Below, one piece after another: positions 50,901-58,565 of a stretch of DNA of 58,565 bases. This DNA is from Pseudomonadota bacterium (lineage in GTDB: Bacteria; Pseudomonadota; Gammaproteobacteria; Steroidobacterales; Steroidobacteraceae), in NCBI GenBank assembly GCA_023457495.1, contig JAEWLQ010000119.1:1-58565 (forward strand). Reading direction: 5' to 3'. Each line of letters starts with the position of its first letter. Position 1 is the first letter of the stretch. A program made the position numbers and the translations under genes. A model generated the notes under the pieces. It was not told where the DNA came from. It ran no database searches and worked only from the letters and a program-made list of their open reading frames with translations.

Positions 50901-52810
50901 CCGGCGCGGACCTGGCCCGCGATGCTCTCCGCGGCCGCTACCAGGAGCCTCGCGCCGGAGACGTGACCGGGCGCGTGTTTCTCCTGCAGCGGGAGTAGTT
51001 TGCCCAGGTATTCGTTTACCAGGTCGGGACGCCGCCGCGCGCGCTGCTCGAGCGCGGTCACGAGCAGCATGCGCGGACGCAGCAGCCGCGCGCCGTTCTC
51101 GCAGACCTCGAACAATTGATCGAACACCGCACGCTCCGGATTCAGGAACGCATCACCCACGTCCTCGCGAACGGCCAACCAGACCGCGAGCGCCTGCTCG
51201 AGCGCCGACAGATAGGCGGACAAACGCCCACTGTCCGGTGCGGCCAGCGACGGTTCGGCGTCCTGACGCTGCAGCGACAGCAGCACGGAGGCCCGCATCA
51301 TCACGGTCTCGAGCAAGGCGACCACGCCCTGCGCGACGTTGCCGGGATCGATACTCTGGCGGATCGAGATCGCGGCCGCCTCGGGCCGCCGCGGCTGCTC
51401 GAGCGTCAGCCGCACATTCCACGGCGACTGCGCCGCCTCGATGTGCGTGAACAGGATGAGCTGCGGCGGCGCCGGATCCGGCGGCAGGGATTCCCGGGTC
51501 CAGGGTTGCGGCGAAAGTACGAACCCGCCCTGCTTCATCCACGGCAAAACGAACGAGCTTTTCGCGCGCGTGCCGAGGTACAGCTCCTCGGCCAGGTACA
51601 TCGGCAGCGCGCGCGTGATCCGGCCGAGGTCCTTGGCGAGCGCCGCGGGCCCCTCGGCGCTCGCGCAGACGACGTGAATGCGCGGCGCCGATTCCGGCTT
51701 GTGCGGCAGCAGCGCCTCGAATCCGAATGCCTCGCTCGCCCACACGGGCCGATCGAGTTGCAGGACGATGACGTCGGCCGGCGTCGCGACGGATCCGTAG
51801 CGACGGCGCGCGTCGTCCAGCCACTGACGCCAGGCGATCAACTCCTCGCGCCATTCGGCCCGCCGCCCGGCCTCGAGCCGCGCAATCAACTTCTCGGCCT
51901 CGCTCAGCCGGCCGAGATCGAGCATTGCTCGCAGCAGGTTGCTACCGACGAAGAGCCCATGAGAGGCATGTTCGTAGTGAGGCTCGAGCAGGCGCACGAG
52001 CAGCGCGGACTGGCCGCGGTCCCACAAGTCGGCCGACATCCGCGCGAGCAGATCCGTGGGCGGCGGTGCGACTCGCGCAAGTGCGTCCTGGTACAGACGC
52101 GCAGCCTCGTCCAGCTCGCCGCGCGCCAGCGCCGCGCGCGCGAGCGCGAGATTCGCGCGCCAGCTTCCGGGCAACAACGCGGCGCGCGCGTAGCTCGCGA
52201 GCAGCGCCGCCTGACCGCCGCTGGCGCCCGCCCGCGCCGCGATCCATTCGAGCGCGGCTTCGTCATTCGGATCGAGACTGAGCGCGCGCCAGATCAGTTC
52301 GTCCGCGCGCTCCGACTCGCCGAGCTCCGCGAGCACACGGGCCAGGCTGGCGAGTAGATGGGGATCGTCGCCATGGCGCCCGAGCGCGCGTTCGAGCACG
52401 GCGCGCGCGCCCTCGAAATCCCTCAGTTGAAGGAGGACCGCTCCGAGCAGCAACGCGCCCCGGCGCGGCTGCGGATCCGTATCGGCGAGATGGCGCGCGT
52501 ACTCCAGCACGTCGAGCGCAAAATCATCGCGGAGTGCATCGCCGATGATGCCGTGGAGCGCGTCCGGGTTGTTTCGGGTCGCAGCCAGATTGGGCAGGAG
52601 CACATCCCGACGCCAGGCTTCACGGCCCACCTCGATCTTGCGGCCCTGGTGGTCGTAGACGCTGATGGACCGTTCGCCGGCCTGCAGGGTGGCGCCGTCG
52701 CGCCGCGGCGGGGTCGGCAGTTCCGTGATCGGCGGCAGCGCATTCGCCCGCGCGGACAGGCGGGGACCGCCCACCGGCGCACGGCCCAGGATACGGTCGA
52801 TGATGGACAT
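50897..52810 (-). CDS. TPR-containing protein of unknown function
   Basis: A 637-residue soluble protein without signal peptide. Residues about 100-300 hold TPR-like repeats (ALLLGAVLLQLRDFEGARAV, DDPHLLASLARVLAELGESE, WRANLALARAALARGELDEA). The second half (about 350-637) has FGFEALLPHKPESAPRIHVV and PAPPQLILFTHIEAAQSPWNV, which I cannot place. It could be a cytosolic scaffold. It is coupled to the CPBP protease by a 4-bp overlap. A function cannot be assigned from sequence. Confidence 0.75.
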   Translation of the reverse strand: MSIIDRILGRAPVGGPRLSARANALPPITELPTPPRRDGATLQAGERSISVYDHQGRKIEVGREAWRRDVLLPNLAATRNNPDALHGIIGDALRDDFALDVLEYARHLADTDPQPRRGALLLGAVLLQLRDFEGARAVLERALGRHGDDPHLLASLARVLAELGESERADELIWRALSLDPNDEAALEWIAARAGASGGQAALLASYARAALLPGSWRANLALARAALARGELDEAARLYQDALARVAPPPTDLLARMSADLWDRGQSALLVRLLEPHYEHASHGLFVGSNLLRAMLDLGRLSEAEKLIARLEAGRRAEWREELIAWRQWLDDARRRYGSVATPADVIVLQLDRPVWASEAFGFEALLPHKPESAPRIHVVCASAEGPAALAKDLGRITRALPMYLAEELYLGTRAKSSFVLPWMKQGGFVLSPQPWTRESLPPDPAPPQLILFTHIEAAQSPWNVRLTLEQPRRPEAAAISIRQSIDPGNVAQGVVALLETVMMRASVLLSLQRQDAEPSLAAPDSGRLSAYLSALEQALAVWLAVREDVGDAFLNPERAVFDQLFEVCENGARLLRPRMLLVTALEQRARRRPDLVNEYLGKLLPLQEKHAPGHVSGARLLVAAAESIAGQVRAG

Positions 52811-52855
52811 GGGGCGCCGAGCTTACACTGGCGCGTTCCCGGCGGACTTCCATGG

Positions 52856-53200
52856 TCAACGCGACAAGTGCTTCGCGAATGCCGCGTCCTGCTGGCACTG
52901 GTATTCGCGCGTGACTTTCCAGACTTCGCAGCGCTCGCCGGTCTTCACGCTGCAGTTGCGCAGGTTGCCGGGAATGAGCTCGGCATGCTCGTAGCCCCAG
53001 GATTCACAGCGGTTTTCCGCGATCCTGACCGCGTGCGCGTCATCCAGGACCGGATCCGTCTCCTTGGCGTACTCGTAGGAGACCCGGACGATGCCCAGGT
53101 CGCGGTCGCTGCCGGAGGCGTTCAGGAAATCGGGGGTGCTGGCGCAGCCCGCCGCGGCGAGGAGACTAAGGAGAATGGCTAGACGTCGGATCGTGTGCAT
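52856..53200 (-). CDS. YecR-like lipoprotein
   Basis: A 114-residue lipoprotein with lipobox AAAGC (Cys near residue 19). The mature part has GIVRVSYEYAKETDPVL, then AVRIAENRCESWGYEHAELI and a CEVW and CQQD pair, resembling the YecR family linked in enterobacteria to the flagellar regulon. Four Cys after the lipid Cys suggest two disulfides. No flagellar gene is nearby, so the link is only by family. Confidence 0.65.
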   Translation of the reverse strand: MHTIRRLAILLSLLAAAGCASTPDFLNASGSDRDLGIVRVSYEYAKETDPVLDDAHAVRIAENRCESWGYEHAELIPGNLRNCSVKTGERCEVWKVTREYQCQQDAAFAKHLSR

Positions 53201-53285
53201 GGGCGCATCCTGCTGCTGTGTAGTCAGGATGCGCGCCCGGCACTTAACTCATGCTGAACCCGGAATTAACGCCACCTGAACGGAC

Positions 53286-53777
53286 TCAGTGACGCAGCGT
53301 GGAAACCCGGTGGGAGATGGCCTGCTGATCGCGGAAGGACAGCGTCGAGAACTCGTCGGCGAACTGCTGCTGCTCCGTGCTGATGCGGCGCGCGTTGAGC
53401 ATCGCATCGCAGCGCCACTGGCCGTCGCGGCGCGTGAGCACGAACAGCTCCAGCGTATCGCGGCTCGGCGACGCGTTCGTCTGTCCCGGCAAGGTGGTGG
53501 TCCCCCACGCGTGCATCACCGCGAGCGCGGGCCCGAGGAATCGCACGAAGTGGACGCCACCCTCCAGGCGCGTGCCCTTGAGTGCGGTGTCGAACAAGCG
53601 CTGGTGAAACTCGATGATCTGGTCGCGCCCCTTGAGGTGCGTGCCATCGAACGCGATGAAATCCGCGTCCTCGGCGAACGCGCTCGCGAAGCCCTGCGCG
53701 TCGCCGCGGTTCCAGGCCTCGATCATCAGCATTGGAATGTCCTTGATGGTGGTTTCGTCGTAATCCTGTGGGGTCAT
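53286..53777 (-). CDS. SnoaL-like (DUF4440, SgcJ/EcaC-type) protein
   Basis: A 163-residue NTF2-fold protein: IEAWNRGDAQGFASAFAEDADFIAFDGTH, GRDQIIEFHQRLFDTALKG, and WRCDAMLNARR. Such proteins are small alpha+beta barrels that bind hydrophobic ligands; often called SgcJ/EcaC oxidoreductases without proof of activity. The ATG at 53777 follows a strong AAGGAGG ribosome site, and a longer frame would overlap the divergent SRPBCC gene. It shares a 180-bp divergent region with that gene. Confidence 0.86.
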   Translation of the reverse strand: MTPQDYDETTIKDIPMLMIEAWNRGDAQGFASAFAEDADFIAFDGTHLKGRDQIIEFHQRLFDTALKGTRLEGGVHFVRFLGPALAVMHAWGTTTLPGQTNASPSRDTLELFVLTRRDGQWRCDAMLNARRISTEQQQFADEFSTLSFRDQQAISHRVSTLRH

Positions 53778-53958
53778 GTCGGCCTCCTTGCGTTGCCTTC
53801 CCTTTGGGAGGGCATCGTTGCGCGCGGAGTTCCAATAACGCCCGATGCGCGGTGCATTCGGGCAGCCGGGCGCGCCCCCCGCTGACTTCGCCACGATTGT
53901 CATCCGCGCAACATCCACGCATGCGAAACCGCGTGCGAACGAAACCAAGGAGCGCCGC

Positions 53959-54363
53959 ATGACCAGCATTCGCAAAGTGATCCACATCGACGCCTCACCC
54001 GCCCTGGTGTGGGACGCGTTGCGCGACGTCGGCGCGCTGCACAAGCGCCTCGTGCCCGGTTTCGTGAAAGACACGCACATGGAGGGCAACACGCGCGTCG
54101 TCACGTTCGGCAACGGCATGGTGGCGCGCGAGGAGATCGTCGGCATCGATGACGACACCCGGCGCGTCGCGTGGGCCATCGTCGGCGGTCAGTTCCGCCA
54201 CTACAACGGCGCGGCGCGGGTCACCGACGATGACGACGGCGGGTCGTGGTTCGTGTGGACCGCGGACCTGCTGCCGGATGAACTCGCGGAACAGGTCGAT
54301 TCGATGATGGCCGCGGGGATCCTGGTGATCAAGAAGACGCTCGACGGGGCGGCCACCAACTAG
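53959..54363 (+). CDS. SRPBCC (START-like) family protein
   Basis: A 134-residue protein with the SRPBCC beginning SIRKVIHIDASPALVWDALRDVGALHKRL, GFVKDTHMEGNTRVVTFGNG, and the closing helix AAGILVIKKTLD. This fold has a deep hydrophobic pocket for lipids or polyketides. The start ATG follows AAGGAGCG. Its last 4 bp overlap the convergent glycosyltransferase-like gene, which is unusual for a recent insertion and suggests a clean join. Confidence 0.85.
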   Translation: MTSIRKVIHIDASPALVWDALRDVGALHKRLVPGFVKDTHMEGNTRVVTFGNGMVAREEIVGIDDDTRRVAWAIVGGQFRHYNGAARVTDDDDGGSWFVWTADLLPDELAEQVDSMMAAGILVIKKTLDGAATN

Positions 54364-55370
54364 ATTTCGAGGCGCCTTCGGAAAAGGCCGCGATTTTCCT
54401 CATCCGCAAGTTCGATCATCAGCCGCGCCCAGATTGCGCGAGCTCGCTGGAATGAGGGAACTCCCGTCATCGCGAAGCGCAACGAATGATTGACCACGAG
54501 ATCTTCAACGGACGCACGTGTGTCGAAAGGCAGGTGGCTCATACCCAATGCGTCGAGAATGCGCCGACGTCTGGCACACAATTCCGCCGTCAGATCGCCC
54601 CGTTGCCGACTTGCAAGCCAGTTCGAAATGAATGAGTAGTCAGCCTTGAGCGCAAAAGACCGAAGCCACCGCGCTGGGTCCGTCGGGTAGTCGCTCAGGT
54701 GGTGAACGGAAAAATCCGAAGCATGTTCGAACGTGACTCCACCCGGACGCAGAGCCCGCTCCCAATCATAGATTTCGCCGCGCGGCATGAGTCCAGTCTC
54801 GTAGTCGAACCAGACAGGAAACGGCGCAGCTCGCGCAGCCTCGGCAGACACACACAGGCAACCGGTCTTTGGACGTTGCGTCCAGGCTCGAGAGTGGCGA
54901 GGATCCAGCGCGTCGATGAGGGCCGGATAGGCTTCGAGAAGCCGCAGCCGAGGGTGGACTTCTCTCTCCAGGTAGCTGCCGAACACGACGGCATTTTTTG
55001 CGCCCGACACCAAGCGCGTCTGCGCGAACAGGCAGTCATCGTCAAAACGATAGTAGCTCTCCGCGCCAACGACGACGGCTATCGCCGAACACAGATTCGC
55101 GGCGCCGCCGTATGAGCGGTTGTACTCTGCTCGGCCAAACAACGATACGAGACCGCAGTCCGTCAATTGCTCGAAGCCGCGAACCAGCGCAGCGACGGCA
55201 CCGGAATCAATGAATTTGAGTGAAGGCTCTTCCGGGATTTCTGAATCAGTCCTCTCGGAGGTGCAAACAGCAATTGTGCGTATGCCACTTCGCGCGAAGA
55301 CCGCACGCGCGGACTCGATCGTGACTCGGGTCGGCGCGCCTTCAATGGTCGGCACGACGATCACTTTCAT
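54360..55370 (-). CDS. Glycosyltransferase-like protein
   Basis: A 336-residue soluble protein. It opens with a strand-turn VIVVPTIEGAPTRVTIESA and contains AESYYRFDDDCLFAQ, a DxD-type metal site as in GT-A glycosyltransferases, and FDYETGLMPRGEIYDWERAL further on. Overall resemblance to GT2-like enzymes is moderate. The sugar and acceptor are unknown. Codon use is visibly less GC-rich than in the neighbours. It follows the membrane protein gene by 3 bp and probably belongs to the same unit as the HAD gene. Confidence 0.6.
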   Translation of the reverse strand: MKVIVVPTIEGAPTRVTIESARAVFARSGIRTIAVCTSERTDSEIPEEPSLKFIDSGAVAALVRGFEQLTDCGLVSLFGRAEYNRSYGGAANLCSAIAVVVGAESYYRFDDDCLFAQTRLVSGAKNAVVFGSYLEREVHPRLRLLEAYPALIDALDPRHSRAWTQRPKTGCLCVSAEAARAAPFPVWFDYETGLMPRGEIYDWERALRPGGVTFEHASDFSVHHLSDYPTDPARWLRSFALKADYSFISNWLASRQRGDLTAELCARRRRILDALGMSHLPFDTRASVEDLVVNHSLRFAMTGVPSFQRARAIWARLMIELADEENRGLFRRRLEI

Positions 55371-55373
55371 CTG

Positions 55374-56021
55374 TCAGTGCGTCATGCCACGGACAATCTC
55401 GACCCAGAGCTTGTTCACTTTTTTCATGAAGTGATACTCAAGTACCCCGGCGATGCCCATCAGGGCCGCCGCGGTGATCCCGAGGGCGGCGACCGGATCG
55501 AGAGCGTGGCGCAGAACGAACGCGCCACCTAGATCGATGTGAAATACCGGGTGGCTCGCGGCAAACCCACAGGCAAAAAAGATGCCGATCAGCGCGGATA
55601 GATACGAGGTGTACGTGAACACCTGCACAACTGTCGAATATGGAAACGACATGTGACTCTTCGACGCAGTAAGCCTGGTTTCCCAGCTGAGAACCTCGCG
55701 GGATGCAACGGCGTTGATTCGTTTCTCGAGGTGGCGGAGTGCGCCGCCTGCGCGCACCGATCGGCCGTATTCACCCAGCCACATGAGCAGAAACGCCTTG
55801 CAGAGCCAGGGCACCAGGACGTAGGCGGTGAGAAAGACGACGAGCGTGTGCGCCTTCTCCGCCACGAGCCCCGCAATGATGACCGAAAGCGCGCCAAGCG
55901 CGACGGTGACTATCTGGTGCCGGGCAGTTATGCCCTGGAGACTTTCTTCACGAAGGGTCCGGTATTCCTCGGACATCACGTCGATCACGTCTCGTGTAGT
56001 TAGCGGCGTCTTTGTTCTCAT
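55374..56021 (-). CDS. Four-helix membrane protein of unknown function
   Basis: A 215-residue protein with hydrophobic segments at about 37-55 (IVTVALGALSVIIAGLVAE), 60-80, 135-155 and 175-195. The N-terminus is soluble and helical (VIDVMSEEYRTLREESLQG). I recognise no family. It lies between the glycosyltransferase-like and HAD genes and shares their lower GC content. It might anchor the transferase or export its product; unsupported by motifs. Confidence 0.65.
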   Translation of the reverse strand: MRTKTPLTTRDVIDVMSEEYRTLREESLQGITARHQIVTVALGALSVIIAGLVAEKAHTLVVFLTAYVLVPWLCKAFLLMWLGEYGRSVRAGGALRHLEKRINAVASREVLSWETRLTASKSHMSFPYSTVVQVFTYTSYLSALIGIFFACGFAASHPVFHIDLGGAFVLRHALDPVAALGITAAALMGIAGVLEYHFMKKVNKLWVEIVRGMTH

Positions 56022-56051
56022 TCTTCGCCTTTCCTGAAGCTTTGCGCGATT

Positions 56052-56690
56052 CTAGACAATGCGATCGATTGCGCTCAATACCTCGGGGGCAACGGACATA
56101 CTCGCGCTTCCGCGCAATTGGACGGCATTGAATCCATGGCTTCTTGCGCGGGCGACATGCGCTTCCCGGTCGTCCACGACCAGCGTGTATGCGGGATTGG
56201 AATGAAACGCAAGGGAGGCAAACAAGGAGACCGGTTCCGAGCTCTTGCGCAGACCGTGTTCGAATGACAAGAACAGCCTGTCTTTTGGCACCGATCCCAA
56301 TGCCGGACAGAGCCGCACCTGTAACGAGAACCAGAACTCCGTATTGTCGGAGACGATGCTCACGCGACGTCGCGATTGGGCTAATGCGTCAAATAGCCTG
56401 TCGACATCGGCCGCCACCCAGATCGAAGTTTCACATTCTCGAACCAGGCGCGCATCCACCGGACGACCGATGGCTCGTGAAAAGTCCCGCCAATAGTCCG
56501 CTTCGTCGGCGGGTGAAGTTGCGTAGCTGGCCCAGAGTTCTTCCGCGATCTCGGCGGCTCGTTCCCTGGGTACTCCGAGGCGATCGGCGAGTCCCGTCCC
56601 GGGGGTCAAGAGGATCGATTGCCAGGGATCCGCAACCAGCACGCCCCCGATATCGAGCGCGACATCTTCGATTCTTTGTTTCTTCTTCAC
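56052..56690 (-). CDS. HAD-superfamily hydrolase-like protein
   Basis: A 212-residue protein with HAD subclass I cap. Motif I is VALDIGGVLVADPW, with the nucleophile Asp but Gly at the second Asp position; motif II is SIVSDNTEFW; the motif III Lys is probably in HGLRKSSEPVS; motif IV is LVVDDREAHVARARSHGFNAV. The DxG variant is common in some HAD groups and may change acid catalysis. Substrate unknown; a sugar phosphate would suit the adjacent glycosyltransferase-like gene. First gene of the AT-richer block. Confidence 0.8.
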   Translation of the reverse strand: MKKKQRIEDVALDIGGVLVADPWQSILLTPGTGLADRLGVPRERAAEIAEELWASYATSPADEADYWRDFSRAIGRPVDARLVRECETSIWVAADVDRLFDALAQSRRRVSIVSDNTEFWFSLQVRLCPALGSVPKDRLFLSFEHGLRKSSEPVSLFASLAFHSNPAYTLVVDDREAHVARARSHGFNAVQLRGSASMSVAPEVLSAIDRIV

Positions 56691-56763
56691 GCCTGCAAGA
56701 TTGTAGCCGACTTCTCGAGGCGCCCGGCTCGCCGCACCTGGCGATCGGACCCGTCGCGGCTCC

Positions 56764-57846
56764 TCAATGCTTCAGTTTGTCGAGCAACGCTGTTTCCTTC
56801 TCGAAGCTGAGCCCGGCGCGCAGCTGCTGCTTGTCCGCCGGGCGGGACGCCTGCCACGCGAGCGTGTCGCGGATGGTCGTCTCGAGCGGTCGCAAGGTGA
56901 GTCCGCTCGTCTGCGCACGTGAGCAGCTCATCGTGACGATGCCGGCATCGTCGCCCTTCGCGGGCGTCCAGATGGGCATGAAGTTGCCCTGCGCCTTCTC
57001 GCCGATGATCGCGTGTTCGGTGAGGAATTCCGGGCTCGCCCACACGATTTTCGTATCCGCACCGGTGACCTTGCGGCTGGTGTCGAGCAGATCACCCATG
57101 GTGATCGGCGGCTTGCAGAGATTGAACGCGCCAGTGACGTTCTGTTCGACGCAGACGCGGATGAAGGCCGCCAGGTCGCGCACGTCGATGTACTGGAACG
57201 GGTCGGCCGGCGAGCCGGGTGCGAGCATCTCGCCGCCCTTGGCCACCCGCCACGGCCAGTAGGTGAAACGGTCCGTCGGATCTCCCGGCCCCGCGATGTA
57301 GGTGGGCCGGATGATGGTCGAGTTCCTGCCGAAGATTTCCTCGACGACCTTCTCGGCCAGCACCTTGAGCCCACCGTAGGTTTCGCCGGTGACCTCGTCG
57401 GTGGTCGGATCCTTCAGTTGGGCGAGTGGATAGTCCTCGCCGATGCCGGCCTTCTTGAAGTCGGCGTAGACCGCGACGCTCGAGATGAACACGTATCGCT
57501 TGACGCGTCCCTTGAGCAGCTCGGCGGTCGCGCGCACCTGCTTCGGCGTGTAGCCCGAATTGTCGATGACCACGTCCCAGTCTCGGGACTCGAGCGATTT
57601 GAGGTCCCCGTTGCGATCACCGGTCAATTGCTCGATGCCGGGCCGGGCTTCCGGATCGCGCTTGCCGCGGTTGAAGAGCGTGATCTTGTGCTGATCCGCG
57701 CTGAGGGCGTCGACGAAGTGCGGGCCGATGAAGCCAGTGCCGCCGAGGATCAGTACGCGCTGCGGCTTCACCCTGGCGAAGGCCGGCGTGAGCATCGCGG
57801 CCAGGCCCGAGGCGCCGGCGAGTTTCAAGGCATCGCGTCGTTTCAT
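56764..57846 (-). CDS. Exported NAD-dependent epimerase/dehydratase family protein
   Basis: A 360-residue protein. The N-terminus has a twin-arginine-like signal (KRRDALKLAGASGLAAMLTPAFA), followed by an extended SDR Rossmann fold with VLILGGTGFIGPHFVDAL for the dinucleotide and ISSVAVYADF for the Ser/Tyr region. The usual YxxxK is probably TYGGLKVLAEKVV. NAD(P) is scarce in the periplasm, so a Tat-exported SDR would need to fold with its cofactor first, as in GFOR-type enzymes. Close relatives with this signal are common in several phyla. Substrate unknown. Confidence 0.84.
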   Translation of the reverse strand: MKRRDALKLAGASGLAAMLTPAFARVKPQRVLILGGTGFIGPHFVDALSADQHKITLFNRGKRDPEARPGIEQLTGDRNGDLKSLESRDWDVVIDNSGYTPKQVRATAELLKGRVKRYVFISSVAVYADFKKAGIGEDYPLAQLKDPTTDEVTGETYGGLKVLAEKVVEEIFGRNSTIIRPTYIAGPGDPTDRFTYWPWRVAKGGEMLAPGSPADPFQYIDVRDLAAFIRVCVEQNVTGAFNLCKPPITMGDLLDTSRKVTGADTKIVWASPEFLTEHAIIGEKAQGNFMPIWTPAKGDDAGIVTMSCSRAQTSGLTLRPLETTIRDTLAWQASRPADKQQLRAGLSFEKETALLDKLKH

Positions 57847-57956
57847 GATCGCCCCCTGAGTTTCGATGACGCAGTGTCGCGCAACGATGCATCGGGCGCG
57901 AGCCGCCCCGGCTGCGTTTCAGACTCGGTTGGGCGCAACGGGCGCCCGTGGCCCGA

Positions 57957-58565
57957 TCAAGGCAACGCGAACACCACGTACCCGCCCTTCCCCAGCGGCT
58001 CCGGCGAGCCGATGCCGCTCTCGCGCGAGTTGAGACCCCAGGTCTGCGGCGTGGTCGCGTTGACGACGATGTAGCTCTTCCTGCCCACCCGGTAGAAAGA
58101 CGGCAGACCCTCGGTCGACATGGGTAGTTGGTACGACCAGAGGATCTCGCCGTTCTCCGCATCGAAGGCGTAGAACACGCCATCGCGCGCGGTGGAGAAC
58201 ACGATGCCGGTGGAGGTTACGATCATGCCCTGCCGCTGCGAGCCGCGGGGTACGCCGCTGCCCTGGCCGCCTTCCTTCGTAGCATCGCGGTCCTGGCCCA
58301 GGGGCTTGCGCCACTTGATGACGCCCTTGTTGAGGTCATAGGCCATGATCTGCGACCACGGTGGAGCGAGTAGATAGGGATGGCCGAGGCCGTAATCGGT
58401 GAAGTAGCGCTTCTCCGGCACGGCGATACCCTCCGGGTAGGCGTCCATCGACGCCACGGGCGTGGCGCCGGCCGGCGCGGGCGGACGCGCGATGCCGCCC
58501 TGCGCCACCACGGGGCCCGCGGGTAGTTTGTCCGGCGCCGGCAGGTCGCCGGGGCGGCGCATGCG
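57957..58565 (-). CDS. PQQ-binding beta-propeller dehydrogenase, C-terminal part (cut by window end)
   Basis: The last 200 or so residues of an exported quinoprotein: WSQIMAYDLNKGVIKWRKPLG, MIVTSTGIVFSTARDGVFYAFDAENGEILW, and VVNATTPQTWG are beta-propeller blades with the repeated Ala-x-Asp-x-x-x-Gly-x-x-x-Trp pattern of PQQ dehydrogenases. It resembles the C-terminus of membrane glucose or alcohol dehydrogenases. The rest lies beyond the window, so substrate and haem domain are unknown. It lies 110 bp upstream of the epimerase gene on the same strand and may share its transcript. Confidence 0.82.
   Translation of the reverse strand, partial: RMRRPGDLPAPDKLPAGPVVAQGGIARPPAPAGATPVASMDAYPEGIAVPEKRYFTDYGLGHPYLLAPPWSQIMAYDLNKGVIKWRKPLGQDRDATKEGGQGSGVPRGSQRQGMIVTSTGIVFSTARDGVFYAFDAENGEILWSYQLPMSTEGLPSFYRVGRKSYIVVNATTPQTWGLNSRESGIGSPEPLGKGGYVVFALP

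Overview
The window is a GC-rich chromosomal segment from a Gram-negative bacterium. The envelope genes (Tol-like motors, lipoproteins, outer-membrane barrels ending in Phe), an enterobacterial-size PEP carboxylase and the general gene mix suggest a gammaproteobacterium of the Steroidobacter/Nevskia kind. That placement is inference, because no rRNA or other marker gene is present. I see no tRNA, rRNA, CRISPR array or intact transposase.

Layout. 1-2218: a translationally coupled Kai-type signalling operon (tail of an upstream gene, two KaiB paralogues, hybrid histidine kinase). 2221-14809: ordinary metabolism and transport (DUF5916 outer-membrane protein, PLP-dependent sulfur amino acid enzyme, PhzF, ABC exporter, DUF962, PEP carboxylase, EamA exporter, CPA2 antiporter). 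14885-16344: an ECF41-type sigma factor with its carboxymuconolactone-decarboxylase-like partner; both genes carry a TGTCACA/CGTC promoter. 16365-26698: a ten-gene minus-strand operon that looks like the Agl/Glt machinery of myxobacterial gliding motility (TolQ, two TolR, an AgmX/TonB-like protein, two TPR proteins, three small envelope proteins and a TlpA thioredoxin). 26947-35438: two divergent transcription units coding for exported CxxCH proteins, a Tat-exported DUF1501-like protein and a hydrazine-synthase-alpha-like lipoprotein. 35389-42379: two outer-membrane barrels, TlpA, DUF4266 lipoprotein, DUF3570 barrel, then (convergent) a GH88/105-like hydrolase and an ApbE flavin transferase.

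My main candidate for an undescribed system is the whole stretch 16365-42379. It combines a proton-driven inner-membrane motor, a periplasmic TPR scaffold, outer-membrane barrels, c-type haem lipoproteins, two thioredoxins and a flavin-attaching enzyme. The co-location is seen; a shared function is inferred.

Between the DUF3570 and GH88/105 genes lies 1 kb with no convincing gene. It holds two inverted copies of a roughly 300-bp element with long terminal inverted repeats, bracketed by an inverted pair of 36-bp palindromic repeats. The same 36-bp repeat forms a perfect hairpin between another convergent gene pair at 47771-47859. A further perfect 34-bp inverted repeat at 46164-46260 covers the stop codons of two convergent genes, so that both proteins end in VGAG.

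42480-53777: accessory and stress genes (SYLF protein, dienelactone hydrolase, OMP, PQQ sugar dehydrogenase, AlkD glycosylase coupled to an AAC(6')-like acetyltransferase, thioredoxin, hydrolases, CPBP protease with TPR protein, YecR-like lipoprotein, SnoaL-like protein). 53959-56690: an SRPBCC protein, then a visibly AT-richer three-gene block (glycosyltransferase-like, membrane protein, HAD) that may be acquired. 56764-58565: a Tat-exported NAD(P)-type epimerase and the end of a PQQ beta-propeller dehydrogenase cut by the window edge.
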